Source of the DNA: Terracoccus luteus
GTDB taxonomy: Bacteria; Actinomycetota; Actinomycetes; Actinomycetales; Dermatophilaceae
Assembly: GCF_003635045.1 (NCBI RefSeq)
Contig: NZ_RBXT01000001.1
Coordinates: 806,001 to 870,000 of the forward strand
Length of the DNA stretch: 64,000 bases
Direction of reading: 5' to 3'
The position numbers and the translations under genes were made by a program. Below, piece by piece: positions 45,826 to 54,381 of this stretch; position 1 is the stretch's first letter; every line of letters begins with the position of its first letter. Under the pieces are notes generated by a model that did not search any database, was not told the DNA's origin, and worked only from the letters and a program-made list of their open reading frames with translations.

Positions 45826-45858
45826 ACGGTTCTCGCGCGCGCAGCGCCGAGAGGCAGC

Positions 45859-47340
45859 TCAGTGCTGGCGCTGCCGCGGGACGAGCACCTCGTCGTAGAT
45901 GAGCAGCAGTCCGGCCGCGACGGGGATCGCGAGCAGCGCCCCGAGCATGCCGAGGAGCGTGCCGCCGGCGAGCGCGGCCACGATCGTCACCGCGCCGGGC
46001 ACCGAGACGGTGCGCTGCATGATGCGCGGCATCACCATGTAGTTCTCGATCTGCTGGTAGACGATGAAGTAGACGATGACGACGAGCGCCTTCTCGGGCT
46101 GGTCGAAGAAGGCGACGACGGCCACGACGACCGCTCCGAGCGTCGCGCCGACCATCGGCACGAGGCCGAGGAAGCCGACGGTGACGGCGAGCACGGCGGC
46201 GAAGCGGAGGTCGAGCCACGACATCATGAGGTAGGCGCAGCAGGCGTTGATGGCCGCGACGCAGACCTGCCCGATGGCGTACGAGCCGACGCGGCGCATG
46301 ATCTCCTCGGCCAGCGACATGATGCGCGGCCGGCGGCTCGCAGGGACGAGCGAGTAGGCGGCGTGCTTGACCGAGGGCAGCGAGGCCATGAAGTAGAGGG
46401 TGAGCACGAGCACGGTGAGCGTACTGAACACACCCGAGGCGATGACCTTGCCGGCGTCGAGCACCCCACCGAAGACGCCCGCCCAGAGGTTGCCGTCGGC
46501 GACGCGGCGGTCGACCTCCTCCTGGATGCGGGCGAGCAGCTGGTAGCGGTGGTCGAGGTCCTGCACCCAGCTGTTCTGCAGGAGGTTGCCGATGAAGTTC
46601 GGGGCGTTGTTGGCCAGCTCGGTCGCCTGCTGCGTCACCGGCGGGAAGACGACCCAGCCCACGAGCCCGAAGACGGCGAGCACCCCGAGGAACACGAGGG
46701 TCACCGCGAAGCCCCGCCGTAGCCCCCGCCGGGTGAGGCCGCCGACGAGCGGGTCGAGCGCGAGGGTGAGGAAGAAGGCCACGGCGAGCAGGGTGACGAC
46801 GGTCGTCAGCTCGCTCACCGCCTGCCACACGCCGTAGGCGACCAGTACGCCGAGCGCGCCGACGAAGCCGACGTAGAACGGCGACTGGCGGTTGAAGGGC
46901 GTGCCCGCCGGCCCGAAGTCCCGTCGCGCCGCCCGGCCGCCGCCACCGCCGACGGCGCCCCCGCGGCCCGCCGGGACGAGCCGGTCGGATGCCGTCGTGG
47001 CCGGGCCCGCGTCTCCGGCGGGTCCGCGGCCCTGTGGTCCGCCCGCGGGGTCGGCAGCGGTGCCCGGGAGGGCTGCAGGAGAGTCGGGGTCGACGCCACC
47101 GGACGTCGCGGCGGGGGTGTCAGGCGACGGACGCCCGCTCACCCGCAGCGGCAGCGTGCTGCCGAGCAGATCGTGCTCGAGCTGCTCGTCGTGGGCCAGG
47201 CGCTCCTCGAGGTCACCGAGGTGGCGACGGTCGGAGTCGAGGTCCTGCCCGATGCGCGAGTGGCGGCCGGGTCCGCGCAGCTGGTCCATCCGCGCGCGCT
47301 GCGCGCGACGGTACGCCAACCACCTCCCCCAGATCGCCAC
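45859..47340 (-). CDS. AI-2E family transporter
   Basis: A 493-residue membrane protein. Residues 1-150 are a charged and then Gly/Pro/Ala-rich cytoplasmic extension (RMDQLRGPGRHSRIGQDLDSDRR...). The AI-2E domain (about 150-480) has eight hydrophobic helices, with the family PPV, SL-x-G-like region and GLVPMVGATLGAV motif. Members export autoinducer-2 (TqsA) or act as Na+(Li+)/H+ antiporters; which applies here is unknown. GTG at 47340 is fixed by TAGGCT (47347-47352, minus strand) 6 nt away. Confidence 0.85.
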   Translation of the reverse strand: MAIWGRWLAYRRAQRARMDQLRGPGRHSRIGQDLDSDRRHLGDLEERLAHDEQLEHDLLGSTLPLRVSGRPSPDTPAATSGGVDPDSPAALPGTAADPAGGPQGRGPAGDAGPATTASDRLVPAGRGGAVGGGGGRAARRDFGPAGTPFNRQSPFYVGFVGALGVLVAYGVWQAVSELTTVVTLLAVAFFLTLALDPLVGGLTRRGLRRGFAVTLVFLGVLAVFGLVGWVVFPPVTQQATELANNAPNFIGNLLQNSWVQDLDHRYQLLARIQEEVDRRVADGNLWAGVFGGVLDAGKVIASGVFSTLTVLVLTLYFMASLPSVKHAAYSLVPASRRPRIMSLAEEIMRRVGSYAIGQVCVAAINACCAYLMMSWLDLRFAAVLAVTVGFLGLVPMVGATLGAVVVAVVAFFDQPEKALVVIVYFIVYQQIENYMVMPRIMQRTVSVPGAVTIVAALAGGTLLGMLGALLAIPVAAGLLLIYDEVLVPRQRQH

Positions 47341-47346
47341 GGCGGC

Positions 47347-47352
47347 AGCCTA
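47347..47352 (-). promoter_or_regulatory. Predicted -10 box of the AI-2E gene (leaderless)
   Basis: TAGGCT on the minus strand, 6 nt before the GTG at 47340. Confidence 0.5.
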
Positions 47353-47383
47353 TGACAGGCAGGCGCGTCCGTGGCGGCGCTCG

Positions 47384-47887
47384 TCAGACTGCATGGGCGC
47401 CCGTGTCGGGGCTCGGCAGCTCGACGAGCTCGACGAGCACCCCGCCGGCGTCCTTCGGGTGCACGAAGTTGACCCGGCTGCCCGCGGTGCCACGGCGCGG
47501 CGCGTCGTAGAGCAGCCGCAGCCCGCGAGAGCGCAGGGTCTCGGCGGCGGCCTCGACGTCGGCCACACGGTAGGCGAGCTGCTGCAGACCGGGGCCGTTG
47601 CGCCCGATGAACGTCGCGATGGTCGACTCCGGGGTGAGCGGGGCCAGCAGCTGCAGCCGCGTCCCCGACTCGAGCTCGTCGCGGGTCGCCGACGGCGCGC
47701 CGACGCCGAGCATCGCCTCGCGCACCCCCTGCTCCTCGTTCGTCTCCTCGTGCAGCAGCCGCAGCCCGAAGGTGCGGCCGTATAAGGCGACCGCCTCGTC
47801 GAGGTCGGGCACGGCGATGCCGACGTGGTCGACCTGCAGGAACAGCGGGTCGGAGAGCGGGTCGGTGGTGGGGACGTCCTCGGCCAT
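47384..47887 (-). CDS. mce: Methylmalonyl-CoA epimerase
   Basis: A 167-residue VOC-fold enzyme that racemises (2R)/(2S)-methylmalonyl-CoA in propionyl-CoA breakdown. Marks are LQVDHVGIAVPDLDEAV with the first metal His, the middle block GRNGPGLQQLAYRV and the final VNFVHPKDAGGVLVELVEL with the Glu ligand. ATG at 47887 is preferred over a GTG at 47917 because TACCGT (47894-47899, minus strand) lies 6 nt upstream. It is divergent from the thiolase gene, as in mycobacteria. Confidence 0.92.
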   Translation of the reverse strand: MAEDVPTTDPLSDPLFLQVDHVGIAVPDLDEAVALYGRTFGLRLLHEETNEEQGVREAMLGVGAPSATRDELESGTRLQLLAPLTPESTIATFIGRNGPGLQQLAYRVADVEAAAETLRSRGLRLLYDAPRRGTAGSRVNFVHPKDAGGVLVELVELPSPDTGAHAV

Positions 47888-47893
47888 GGCGCC

Positions 47894-47899
47894 ACGGTA
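47894..47899 (-). promoter_or_regulatory. Predicted -10 box of mce (leaderless)
   Basis: TACCGT on the minus strand ends 6 nt before the ATG at 47887 and rules against the upstream GTG. Confidence 0.5.
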
Positions 47900-47951
47900 A
47901 CGGCTGACGGCATCCACTCTCGGGCCCGTCGGGGCTCACGGCGGGCGCGGT

Positions 47952-47957
47952 TACAGT
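47952..47957 (+). promoter_or_regulatory. Predicted -10 box of the thiolase gene
   Basis: TACAGT fits TANNNT and gives a leader of about 33 nt that carries GGAGG before the ATG at 47997. Confidence 0.45.
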
Positions 47958-47996
47958 GGGCCGGACATCCCTCGACGACGCTGGAGGCGCACGACC

Positions 47997-49217
47997 ATGA
48001 CCACCCCTGCCACCGACCACGGCCGGTCCGTGTCCGTGATCGTCGCCGGCGCCCGCACGCCGATGGGCCGCCTCCTCGGCTCGCTCAAGGGGTTCTCCGG
48101 CGCCCAGCTCGGCGGGGTCGCCATCGCCGGCGCCCTCGAGAAGGCGGGCGTCGCGCCCGAGCAGGTCGAGTACGTGATCATGGGGCAGGTGCTGCAGGCC
48201 GGCGCCGGCCAGATCCCTGCCCGGCAGGCGGCGCACGAGGCCGGCATCCCGCTCATCGTGCCCGCGCTCACGATCAACAAGGTGTGCCTGTCGGGCATCA
48301 ACGCCATCGCCATGGCCGACCAGCTCATCCGCGCCGGTGAGGTCGAGGTCGTCGTCGCCGGCGGCCAGGAGTCGATGACCAACGCGCCGCACCTGCTCGC
48401 GAAGTCGCGTGAGGGCTTCAAGTACGGCGATGTGCCGCTGCGCGACCACATGGCCTTCGACGGGCTGTGGGACGCCTTCACCGACCAGGCGATGGGCGCC
48501 CTCACCGAGCAGGCGAACGTCGGCGCGCAGGCCTTCACGCGCGAGGAGCAGGACGAGTTCTCCGCCCGCAGCCACCAGCTCGCCGCCCGGGCCTGGAAGG
48601 ACGGCGTCTTCGACGACGAGGTCGTGCCCGTCTCCATCCCCCAACGCAAGGGCGACCCGATCGCGTTCAAGGACGACGAGGGCATCCGCCCCGACACGAC
48701 CACTGCCTCGCTCGCGGGACTGCGACCGGCCTTCGCCAAGGACGGCACCATCACCGCCGGCTCGGCCTCCCAGATCAGCGACGGTGCGGCGGCCGTCGTC
48801 GTCATGAGCAAGGCCAAGGCGCAGGAGCTGGGCCTGACGTGGCTCGCCGAGATCGGTGCGCACGGCATGGTGGCCGGCCCCGACTCGACGCTGCAGCAGC
48901 AGCCCGCCCGGGCGATCGCGGCGGCGTGCGCCAAGGAGGGCGTCGCGCCCGCCGACCTCGACCTCGTCGAGATCAACGAGGCCTTCGCCGCCGTCGGCCT
49001 CGCGTCGGCCCGCGAGCTCGGCATCGACCTCGACCGCGTCAACGTCAACGGTGGTGCCATCGCCCTCGGGCACCCCATCGGCATGTCGGGTGCGCGCATC
49101 GCCCTGCACCTCGCGCTCGAGCTGAAGCGCCGTGGCGGCGGTGTCGGTGCCGCCGCGCTCTGCGGCGGCGGGGGCCAGGGTGACGCGCTCGTGCTGCGCG
49201 TCCCGGCATCCGACTGA
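47997..49217 (+). CDS. Acetyl-CoA C-acetyltransferase (thiolase)
   Basis: A 406-residue thiolase. The nucleophile is Cys97 in INKVCLSG; the catalytic His is in [16 protein letters not shown] and the second Cys in [11 protein letters not shown]. It condenses two acetyl-CoA or cleaves acetoacetyl-CoA, and works with the 3-hydroxyacyl-CoA dehydrogenase at 43618. It corresponds in position to fadA4 next to mce in M. tuberculosis, from memory. GGAGG is 9 nt upstream of the ATG. Confidence 0.95.
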   Translation: MTTPATDHGRSVSVIVAGARTPMGRLLGSLKGFSGAQLGGVAIAGALEKAGVAPEQVEYVIMGQVLQAGAGQIPARQAAHEAGIPLIVPALTINKVCLSGINAIAMADQLIRAGEVEVVVAGGQESMTNAPHLLAKSREGFKYGDVPLRDHMAFDGLWDAFTDQAMGALTEQANVGAQAFTREEQDEFSARSHQLAARAWKDGVFDDEVVPVSIPQRKGDPIAFKDDEGIRPDTTTASLAGLRPAFAKDGTITAGSASQISDGAAAVVVMSKAKAQELGLTWLAEIGAHGMVAGPDSTLQQQPARAIAAACAKEGVAPADLDLVEINEAFAAVGLASARELGIDLDRVNVNGGAIALGHPIGMSGARIALHLALELKRRGGGVGAAALCGGGGQGDALVLRVPASD

Positions 49218-49284
49218 CGACGTCGGTGGGCGGCCACCCGAAAACCCGTTGAGCCGGATGCCGGGTGGCTGTCACCGTCGTGAC

Positions 49285-50292
49285 ATGGAGATCACGACGG
49301 TGGACCGGGGCGACGACGCCCTCGTGGCGCAGCTCTACGACGTGTGCCGCAGCAGTGACGCTGTGTCGCGGGTGAACCAGTTCGACTACACCCCCGAGGA
49401 GTACGCGGCGAACCTGCGCTGGAGCTTCCCCGGCGAGCACGACGTGCTGCTCGCGGCGCGCGACGGTGGCACGGTGCTCGGCTACGCGCAGGTCTGGTTT
49501 CCCGAGCGCGACAACCTCGACAAGACCTGGTTCGAGTTGTTCGTCCACCCTGAGCACCGCCGGCAGGGAGTCGGGTCGGCGCTCGTCGAGCGGGTCGAGC
49601 GCGTGGTGCGCGACGAGGGGCGGTCGCTCGCCCTGCCCGAGGCCTTCGTGCCTCCGGGCCACCGCGACGACGCCCCGGCGGCCCGGTTCGCCGCGCGGCA
49701 CGGCTACGAGGTCGCCGACACCGAGGTCGTGCGCTCGCTGCGGCTGCCCGTCGACGCCGCCGTCCTCGACCGCTTCGAGGCCTCGGCGCGCGAGGCGATG
49801 GGAGAGGCCTACCGCCTCGAGGTGCACCGCGGGGGAGTGCCCGAGCCGCTGCGGGCCGGGCTGTGCGCGGTCTCGAACCGGCTGGCGCTCGACGCCCCCT
49901 CGGGCGACATCGAGTTCGAGGCCGAGTCGATGACGCCCGACGACTACCAGCAGCTGCTCGAGCACGAGCGCTCTCTGCAGCGTGAGCGGCTCACGGCGCT
50001 CGCCATCGAGGTGGCGACCGGTGACGTCGTGGCGTACACCGACCTCGTGCTGCCGCACGGCGACCCGACGTTCGTCTTCCAGTGGGGCACGCTCGTCATG
50101 CCCGAGCACCGTGGCCATCGCCTGGGCATGGCGGTCAAGGTGGCGAACCTGCGGGCGCTCGCCGGGCTCGACCCGGCCCGGCGCACGGTGCGCACGATGA
50201 ACGCGGAGGACAACCCCTGGATGGTGGGCATCAACGTCGACCTCGGCTTCGAGGTCGTCGAGGAGGCCCTCATGCTGCGCAAGGACCTCTGA
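49285..50292 (+). CDS. Tandem GNAT-family N-acetyltransferase
   Basis: A 335-residue protein with two GNAT domains. The first (about 1-150) has the CoA-binding ELFVHPEHRRQGVGSALV; the second (about 170-330) has TLVMPEHRGHRLGMAVKVANL. Such tandem acetyltransferases include mycothiol synthase and aminoglycoside or amino-acid modifiers; this one is not MshD by sequence as far as I can see. ATG at 49285 is chosen because the fold begins at once (MEITTVDRGDD); there is no clear ribosome site. Confidence 0.85.
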   Translation: MEITTVDRGDDALVAQLYDVCRSSDAVSRVNQFDYTPEEYAANLRWSFPGEHDVLLAARDGGTVLGYAQVWFPERDNLDKTWFELFVHPEHRRQGVGSALVERVERVVRDEGRSLALPEAFVPPGHRDDAPAARFAARHGYEVADTEVVRSLRLPVDAAVLDRFEASAREAMGEAYRLEVHRGGVPEPLRAGLCAVSNRLALDAPSGDIEFEAESMTPDDYQQLLEHERSLQRERLTALAIEVATGDVVAYTDLVLPHGDPTFVFQWGTLVMPEHRGHRLGMAVKVANLRALAGLDPARRTVRTMNAEDNPWMVGINVDLGFEVVEEALMLRKDL

Positions 50293-50314
50293 GGGCCGTG
50301 GCCCGGCGGCAGCC

Positions 50315-50320
50315 TACGGT
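50315..50320 (+). promoter_or_regulatory. Predicted -10 box, leaderless start at 50327
   Basis: TACGGT is 6 nt before the ATG at 50327. Confidence 0.5.
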
Positions 50321-50326
50321 GGGCTC

Positions 50327-50641
50327 ATGATCGTCGCCTTCTCCGTCGCCCCCACCACCGCCTCCGACGACGCCGGCTCGGTCGGCGACGCGGTCGCCCG
50401 CGCCGTCGCCGTCGTGCGCCGCTCGGGCCTGCCGCACCGCACCGACTCGATGTTCACCACCATCGAGGGCGAGTGGGACGAGTGCATGGCGGTGGTCAAG
50501 GAGTGCTGTGACGTCCTCGCGGAGAGCTCGCCCCGCGTCGGCCTCGTGCTCAAGGCGGACATCCGCCCCGGCCACACCGGCGAGATGGAGGGCAAGCTCG
50601 AGCGCCTCGAGGCGGCCATCGAGCGGCAGGCCGGCCGGTGA
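50327..50641 (+). CDS. MTH1187/YkoF-type thiamine-binding protein
   Basis: A 104-residue single-domain protein of the DUF77 (MTH1187) family: IVAFSVAPTT, TDSMFTTIEGEWDECMAVVKEC and VLKADIRPGHTGEMEGKLERLE. Members bind thiamine or its precursors in the cytoplasm. The start follows a leaderless TACGGT box. Confidence 0.88.
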   Translation: MIVAFSVAPTTASDDAGSVGDAVARAVAVVRRSGLPHRTDSMFTTIEGEWDECMAVVKECCDVLAESSPRVGLVLKADIRPGHTGEMEGKLERLEAAIERQAGR

Positions 50642-50666
50642 CGTCCTCGCGTCGGAGGTGAGCCCG

Positions 50667-51284
50667 GTGCCGGCCTCGTCGTCTGCGTCGTCTGCCTCAC
50701 AATCGTTCGACGAGCGGCGCTGGCGCGTGGCGCCGCTCACGCTCGCGGACTGCGACGAGCTGGCCCGGGTCCACGTCGCCGTGTGGCGCGAGGCCTACGC
50801 CGGCCTCATGGACGCCGCCTACCTGCGCGGCCTGCGCGAGGAGCGCTTCGCCGAGCGGTGGCGCTCTCGGGCGTCGGCATCGGTGGGGACGTCGCCGGCG
50901 TCAGTGACGTCAGTGACGTCAGTGACGTCGTCACCGGCATCCTCACCAGGCGGGTCGGATGCCGGTGGGCCCGTCACGCTCGTGGCCCGCGACGGCGCGG
51001 GCGTCGTCGGGTTCGTCTCGGCGGGGCCCAGCCGCGATGAGGACCCGCCCACCGCGTGGGAGCTGTGGGCGGTCAACCTCCTCGGCCGGGCGCACGGGAC
51101 GGGACTGGCCGAGCACCTGGTGCAGCTCACCGTCGGTGACCGGGACGCCAGCCTGTGGGTCGTCGAGGGCAACGCCCGGGCGCGGTCGTTCTACACCCGG
51201 CTCGGGTTCGCCCCCGACGGCGCGCGCAGCGAGCACGAGCCGACGGGCGCCCCGGAGGTCCGTCTCGTGCGCCGCCGGGCCTGA
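50667..51284 (+). CDS. GNAT-family N-acetyltransferase with internal repeat insert
   Basis: A 205-residue acetyltransferase. The GNAT fold is interrupted after ERFAERWRSRASAS by a Ser/Thr/Val insert encoded by three 9-bp repeats, then resumes at VTLVARDGAGVVGFVSAGPS. The CoA region is weak (LLGRAHGTGLAEHLVQL in place of R/QxxGxG/A), and the end is ARSFYTRLGFAPDG. GTG at 50667 is chosen because GGAGG (50654-50658) sits 8 nt upstream; GTG 50658 overlaps that site. Confidence 0.8.
   Translation: MPASSSASSASQSFDERRWRVAPLTLADCDELARVHVAVWREAYAGLMDAAYLRGLREERFAERWRSRASASVGTSPASVTSVTSVTSSPASSPGGSDAGGPVTLVARDGAGVVGFVSAGPSRDEDPPTAWELWAVNLLGRAHGTGLAEHLVQLTVGDRDASLWVVEGNARARSFYTRLGFAPDGARSEHEPTGAPEVRLVRRRA
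50900..50926 (+). repeat. 9-bp tandem repeat (GTCAGTGAC x3)
   Basis: Three perfect in-frame copies lie inside the GNAT gene and encode SVTSVTSVT. Gain or loss of a unit would keep the frame. Confidence 0.9.
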
Positions 51285-51350
51285 GCGCGTCGGCTCCGAG
51301 CACGGGTCGGGGGCGCTCGCCGGGATTGGTGGTGGCCCGGGTCGGCTGCG

Positions 51351-51356
51351 TATCGT
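51351..51356 (+). promoter_or_regulatory. Predicted -10 box of the lipoprotein gene
   Basis: TATCGT predicts a start near 51363 and a leader of about 90 nt that contains two perfect hairpins: CCGAGC/GCTCGG (51367-51380) and an 11-bp self-complementary stem (51399-51420). Confidence 0.4.
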
Positions 51357-51453
51357 GGATGACGGTCCGAGCGTGCTCGGCCATCCTTCACCACACCCCG
51401 AGGTGCCCGCGGGCACCTCGACCAGACCCTCGCCGTGCACCGAAAGGCCCGCC

Positions 51454-52431
51454 ATGCCCCGCCCCGCCCTCCGCCGAAGCGCCGTCGCCGCCGCGCTCCT
51501 GGCCACCGCGACGCTGGCAGCCTGCACCGGCAGCGACACCCCGGAGGCGGGGCCCAGCCCGGCCGTCGCACAGAGCGCCGCGGCCTCGACCGCGACGTCG
51601 GTCGTCGCCGCGGCGGAGAAGGCACTGGGCGACACGACGGCCACCGGTGGGACCGCGCGGCAGGCCGCGTTCAGCGGGGCCGCCCTCCGGTCGGCCGACG
51701 CCTGGGCCAAGACGCTCGGCGCGAAGTCGGCGGCGCAGCGGGCCGACGCCGCGTTGTCCACGGCCGCCGTCAAGGTGCTCGGGGTGTCGCGGGCCGGTGA
51801 GGAGCCGCGCCAGATCCTCGCCCAGGCGAGCCTGAAGAAGAGCAGCGCGCCCGTCCTCGTCCTGCTGCAGGCGGCTAAGGGGTCCGACCGCTTCACCGTC
51901 GCCGCGCAGACGCCCGTGCTCGCTGGCGCCACCGTCGACGCCCTCGACGCCGCCACCTCCGGTTCGGCCTCCGTGGGCGACGGCAGCGGCCTCGCCCTCA
52001 CTCCCGACGCGGCGGTGCAGGCGTTCGCGGAGTCGGTGCGCTACCCCGACCCGAAGTCGGCCTCCGGCCTCGCCGCCGACCCCGCCGCGCAGCAGCTGCG
52101 GGCCGCGGCCGCGGCGCAGGCCAAGTCCATCTCGGGGCAGGGCACGTTCACCTCGGAGCACACGCCGAAGGGCGTCGTCGGCGGGCTGCGGCTCGCCGGT
52201 GGCAAGGGTGCCGTGGTCTTCGCGGACCTCCAGCGGGTCGACGCGATCGCCCTGCGCAACCAGACCAAGCTGACGCCGGGCAAGGACGTCACCCTGCTCT
52301 CCGGCCTCAAGCAGATCACGACCGAGGCCGCGCTCACCTCGAACGAGACCGTCGCGATGGTCATCCCCGAGAGCGGTCAGGCCCGGGTCGTCGCCTTCTC
52401 CGACCAGCTCGTCGGCGCCACCGGTCGGTGA
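51454..52431 (+). CDS. Secreted lipoprotein, unknown function
   Basis: A 325-residue protein with a lipoprotein signal: basic RPALRRS, a hydrophobic stretch and the lipobox LAAC with Cys24. An Ala/Ser/Thr-rich mature start is followed by two similar-sized alpha/beta regions; the second ends with LTSNETVAMVIPESGQARVVAFSDQLVGATGR. I do not recognise the family. GAAAGG precedes the ATG. The YbbN gene starts 14 nt downstream, so the two may be co-transcribed. Confidence 0.78.
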   Translation: MPRPALRRSAVAAALLATATLAACTGSDTPEAGPSPAVAQSAAASTATSVVAAAEKALGDTTATGGTARQAAFSGAALRSADAWAKTLGAKSAAQRADAALSTAAVKVLGVSRAGEEPRQILAQASLKKSSAPVLVLLQAAKGSDRFTVAAQTPVLAGATVDALDAATSGSASVGDGSGLALTPDAAVQAFAESVRYPDPKSASGLAADPAAQQLRAAAAAQAKSISGQGTFTSEHTPKGVVGGLRLAGGKGAVVFADLQRVDAIALRNQTKLTPGKDVTLLSGLKQITTEAALTSNETVAMVIPESGQARVVAFSDQLVGATGR

Positions 52432-52445
52432 GGCAGGATTGACCC

Positions 52446-53423
52446 ATGAGTCAGCAGCCTTTCACCGCGGCCGCCCTGCGGGGTGCCGTCGACCTCTCCG
52501 CGTTCAAGCGACCTGCGTCCGCACCGGGACAGCCCGCGGGAGCGGCTGCTCCGGGAGCGCCGGGGTCGAGGGCCGCCGCGGGTGGGTCTGCCGCCCTCGT
52601 GGTCGAGGGCACTGACGCCTCCCTTCGTGACGTCCTCGCGTCCAGCGCCCAGCACCCGGTGCTGCTCGTCGTCTGGTCGTCGCGTCTGCAGGAGTCGGGC
52701 GACTTCGTCGACACCATGCGTGCGGTCGCGCGCCGCTACGCCGGGCGCTTCCAGCTGGTCACGGTCGACGCCGACGCCAATCCTGCTGTGCTGCAAGCAT
52801 TCCAGGTGCAAGCGGTACCCGTCAGCTTCGCCCTCGTCGCAGGCCAGCCGGTGCCGCTCTTCGAGGGCGCCCAGCCCGAGGAGCAGGTCATCGCCATCGT
52901 CGACCAGGTGCTCGCCCTGGCCGCCCAGCACGGGGTCACCGGCACGGTCGAGGCCGCCGACGGCGACGTCGCCGGCTCGGGCGCCACCGAGGAGCCGGAG
53001 GAGCCGCCGCTGCCTCCGCTGCACCAGAAGGCGTTCGATGCCATCGAGGCCGATGACCTCGACACCGCCGCCGGCGCGTACCGGGAGGCCCTGACGCAGA
53101 ACCCGGCCGACGTCGACGCCCGCATCGGGCTGGCTCAGGTCGGTCTGCTGCAGCGCACTCGCGACGCCGACCCGCAGGCCGCCCGGGCCGCTGCCGCGGC
53201 CGACCCGACCGACGTGCAGGCACAGATCCTCGTGGCCGACCTCGACCTGCTCGGCGGCCACGTCGAGGACGCGTTCTCACGCCTCGTCGACACGGTGCGC
53301 GTCACGGCCGACGCCGACCGCAACACGGTCCGTGAGCACGTCGTCGAGCTGTTCGAGGTCATCGGCACCACCGACGAGCGAGTCGTGCGGGCGCGCAAGG
53401 CGCTCATGAGCGCACTGTTCTGA
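52446..53423 (+). CDS. Thioredoxin-fold/TPR co-chaperone (YbbN/CnoX type)
   Basis: A 325-residue protein. A disordered N-terminus (to about 55) leads to a thioredoxin fold (about 60-165) that has VVWSSRLQESGDF where thioredoxins have WCxxC, so both redox Cys are missing, with the cis-Pro kept (AVPVSFAL). The C-terminal half is TPR-like helices (AFDAIEADDLDTAAGAYREALTQNPADVDARIGLAQV). E. coli YbbN guards proteins from over-oxidation and aids DnaK and GroEL. It corresponds in position to Rv1324, from memory. Confidence 0.9.
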   Translation: MSQQPFTAAALRGAVDLSAFKRPASAPGQPAGAAAPGAPGSRAAAGGSAALVVEGTDASLRDVLASSAQHPVLLVVWSSRLQESGDFVDTMRAVARRYAGRFQLVTVDADANPAVLQAFQVQAVPVSFALVAGQPVPLFEGAQPEEQVIAIVDQVLALAAQHGVTGTVEAADGDVAGSGATEEPEEPPLPPLHQKAFDAIEADDLDTAAGAYREALTQNPADVDARIGLAQVGLLQRTRDADPQAARAAAAADPTDVQAQILVADLDLLGGHVEDAFSRLVDTVRVTADADRNTVREHVVELFEVIGTTDERVVRARKALMSALF

Positions 53424-53505
53424 GCCGCCCGACGGAACCCGCGGCAGTCTCGGGCTCGTCCTCCTGCGCCGCAGAGCGGTTGACCCTTTGGGCTGGTTCC
53501 GCGCG

Positions 53506-54102
53506 TCAGAGACAGCGGACCGTCAGGGACGGGAACGCCGTCCGGTCGTTCTCGGTCAGGTCCGCGGGCCCGGTGACGTCGGTCGTGAACGTGACGACGG
53601 TGCCGCTGCCGCGTCGTGGCCGGAGAGTCTCGAGCTCGCCGTCTGGAATGCCGTGGTGGTACGTCTGGGACCAGGCCCCGTCAGCACGGTGGTTCTCGTG
53701 GGTGAGGGTGCTGCTGAGTGCCGCGACGGCGGAGATCCCGCGCCGGGGGAGACCGTCTGGCAGCAGCGGCGCGGTGTCGACATCGGAGAAGCGGACGTCA
53801 GCGGACGCCATGACGGGTTTCCGGACGAGCCGGCCGTCGCTGTCGCGTCGGGTGTCGGTGCCTCGACCGTCGTCCTCGATCGTGACGGCGCCGTCCGCAT
53901 GAGAGGTCACGATGGCGAGTCCGCTACGGCCCAGCGTCGCCGCCTCGTCGTCGGCGTAGGCGAGGACCTCGAGGATCAGGTGGCGTCGACCGCCGGCCGC
54001 GCCGGGTCGACCCAGGAGGCGACGCACGTCCTGCAGGTGCTGGGCGTCGACGTGGGCGCTCCACTCGTGGGTGGTGGTGGCCCATGACGATCGATCGCTC
54101 AT
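53506..54102 (-). CDS. Stand-alone GyrB/ParE-like ATPase-domain protein
   Basis: A 198-residue protein resembling only the GHKL ATPase domain of type II topoisomerase B subunits. It has RRHLILEVLAYADDEAATLG (N-box region, with Asp-Glu-Ala as in GyrB EVxDNSxDEA but lacking the Asn), VTIEDDGRGTDTRRD (G1), PRRGISAVAALSSTLTHENHRADGAWSQTYHHG (lid) and GSGTVVTFTTD. There is no transducer or TOPRIM domain. ATG 54102 is preferred to the adjacent ATG 54105 because TAGTGT (54110-54115, minus strand) is 7 nt away. The role is unknown. Confidence 0.7.
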   Translation of the reverse strand: MSDRSSWATTTHEWSAHVDAQHLQDVRRLLGRPGAAGGRRHLILEVLAYADDEAATLGRSGLAIVTSHADGAVTIEDDGRGTDTRRDSDGRLVRKPVMASADVRFSDVDTAPLLPDGLPRRGISAVAALSSTLTHENHRADGAWSQTYHHGIPDGELETLRPRRGSGTVVTFTTDVTGPADLTENDRTAFPSLTVRCL

Positions 54103-54109
54103 CATGCCG

Positions 54110-54115
54110 ACACTA
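54110..54115 (-). promoter_or_regulatory. Predicted -10 box of the GyrB-like gene (leaderless)
   Basis: TAGTGT on the minus strand, 4 nt from ATG 54105 and 7 nt from ATG 54102. The 276-nt gap around it (54106-54381) is AT-richer than its surroundings, with AAAATCCGAGGAAAA near 54154-54168 and a short CGAGG/CCTCG inverted repeat (54161-54177). Confidence 0.4.
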
Positions 54116-54381
54116 GACGCTGACCGACCGGGGCACGGTACCCGCGCGAGTGCCAAAATCCGAGGAAAACTCCCTCGTGTTAAGAGCGAGAAAGTCGGCG
54201 ACGGTACACATGCGGCGGAAGGGGGCACTCCCTTGCCGGGACCGAAGGCCTTCACCCACGACGGGATGAGCGCGGGCGACGCCGAGACAGGCGTCTATCT
54301 AGCTGTCGTATGTCCGGCGCATCGGCCGCGGGCTGGCGCCAACGCGGCCTGGCTCCGTCCGCCGCTTTGGCGCCCGTCCGC

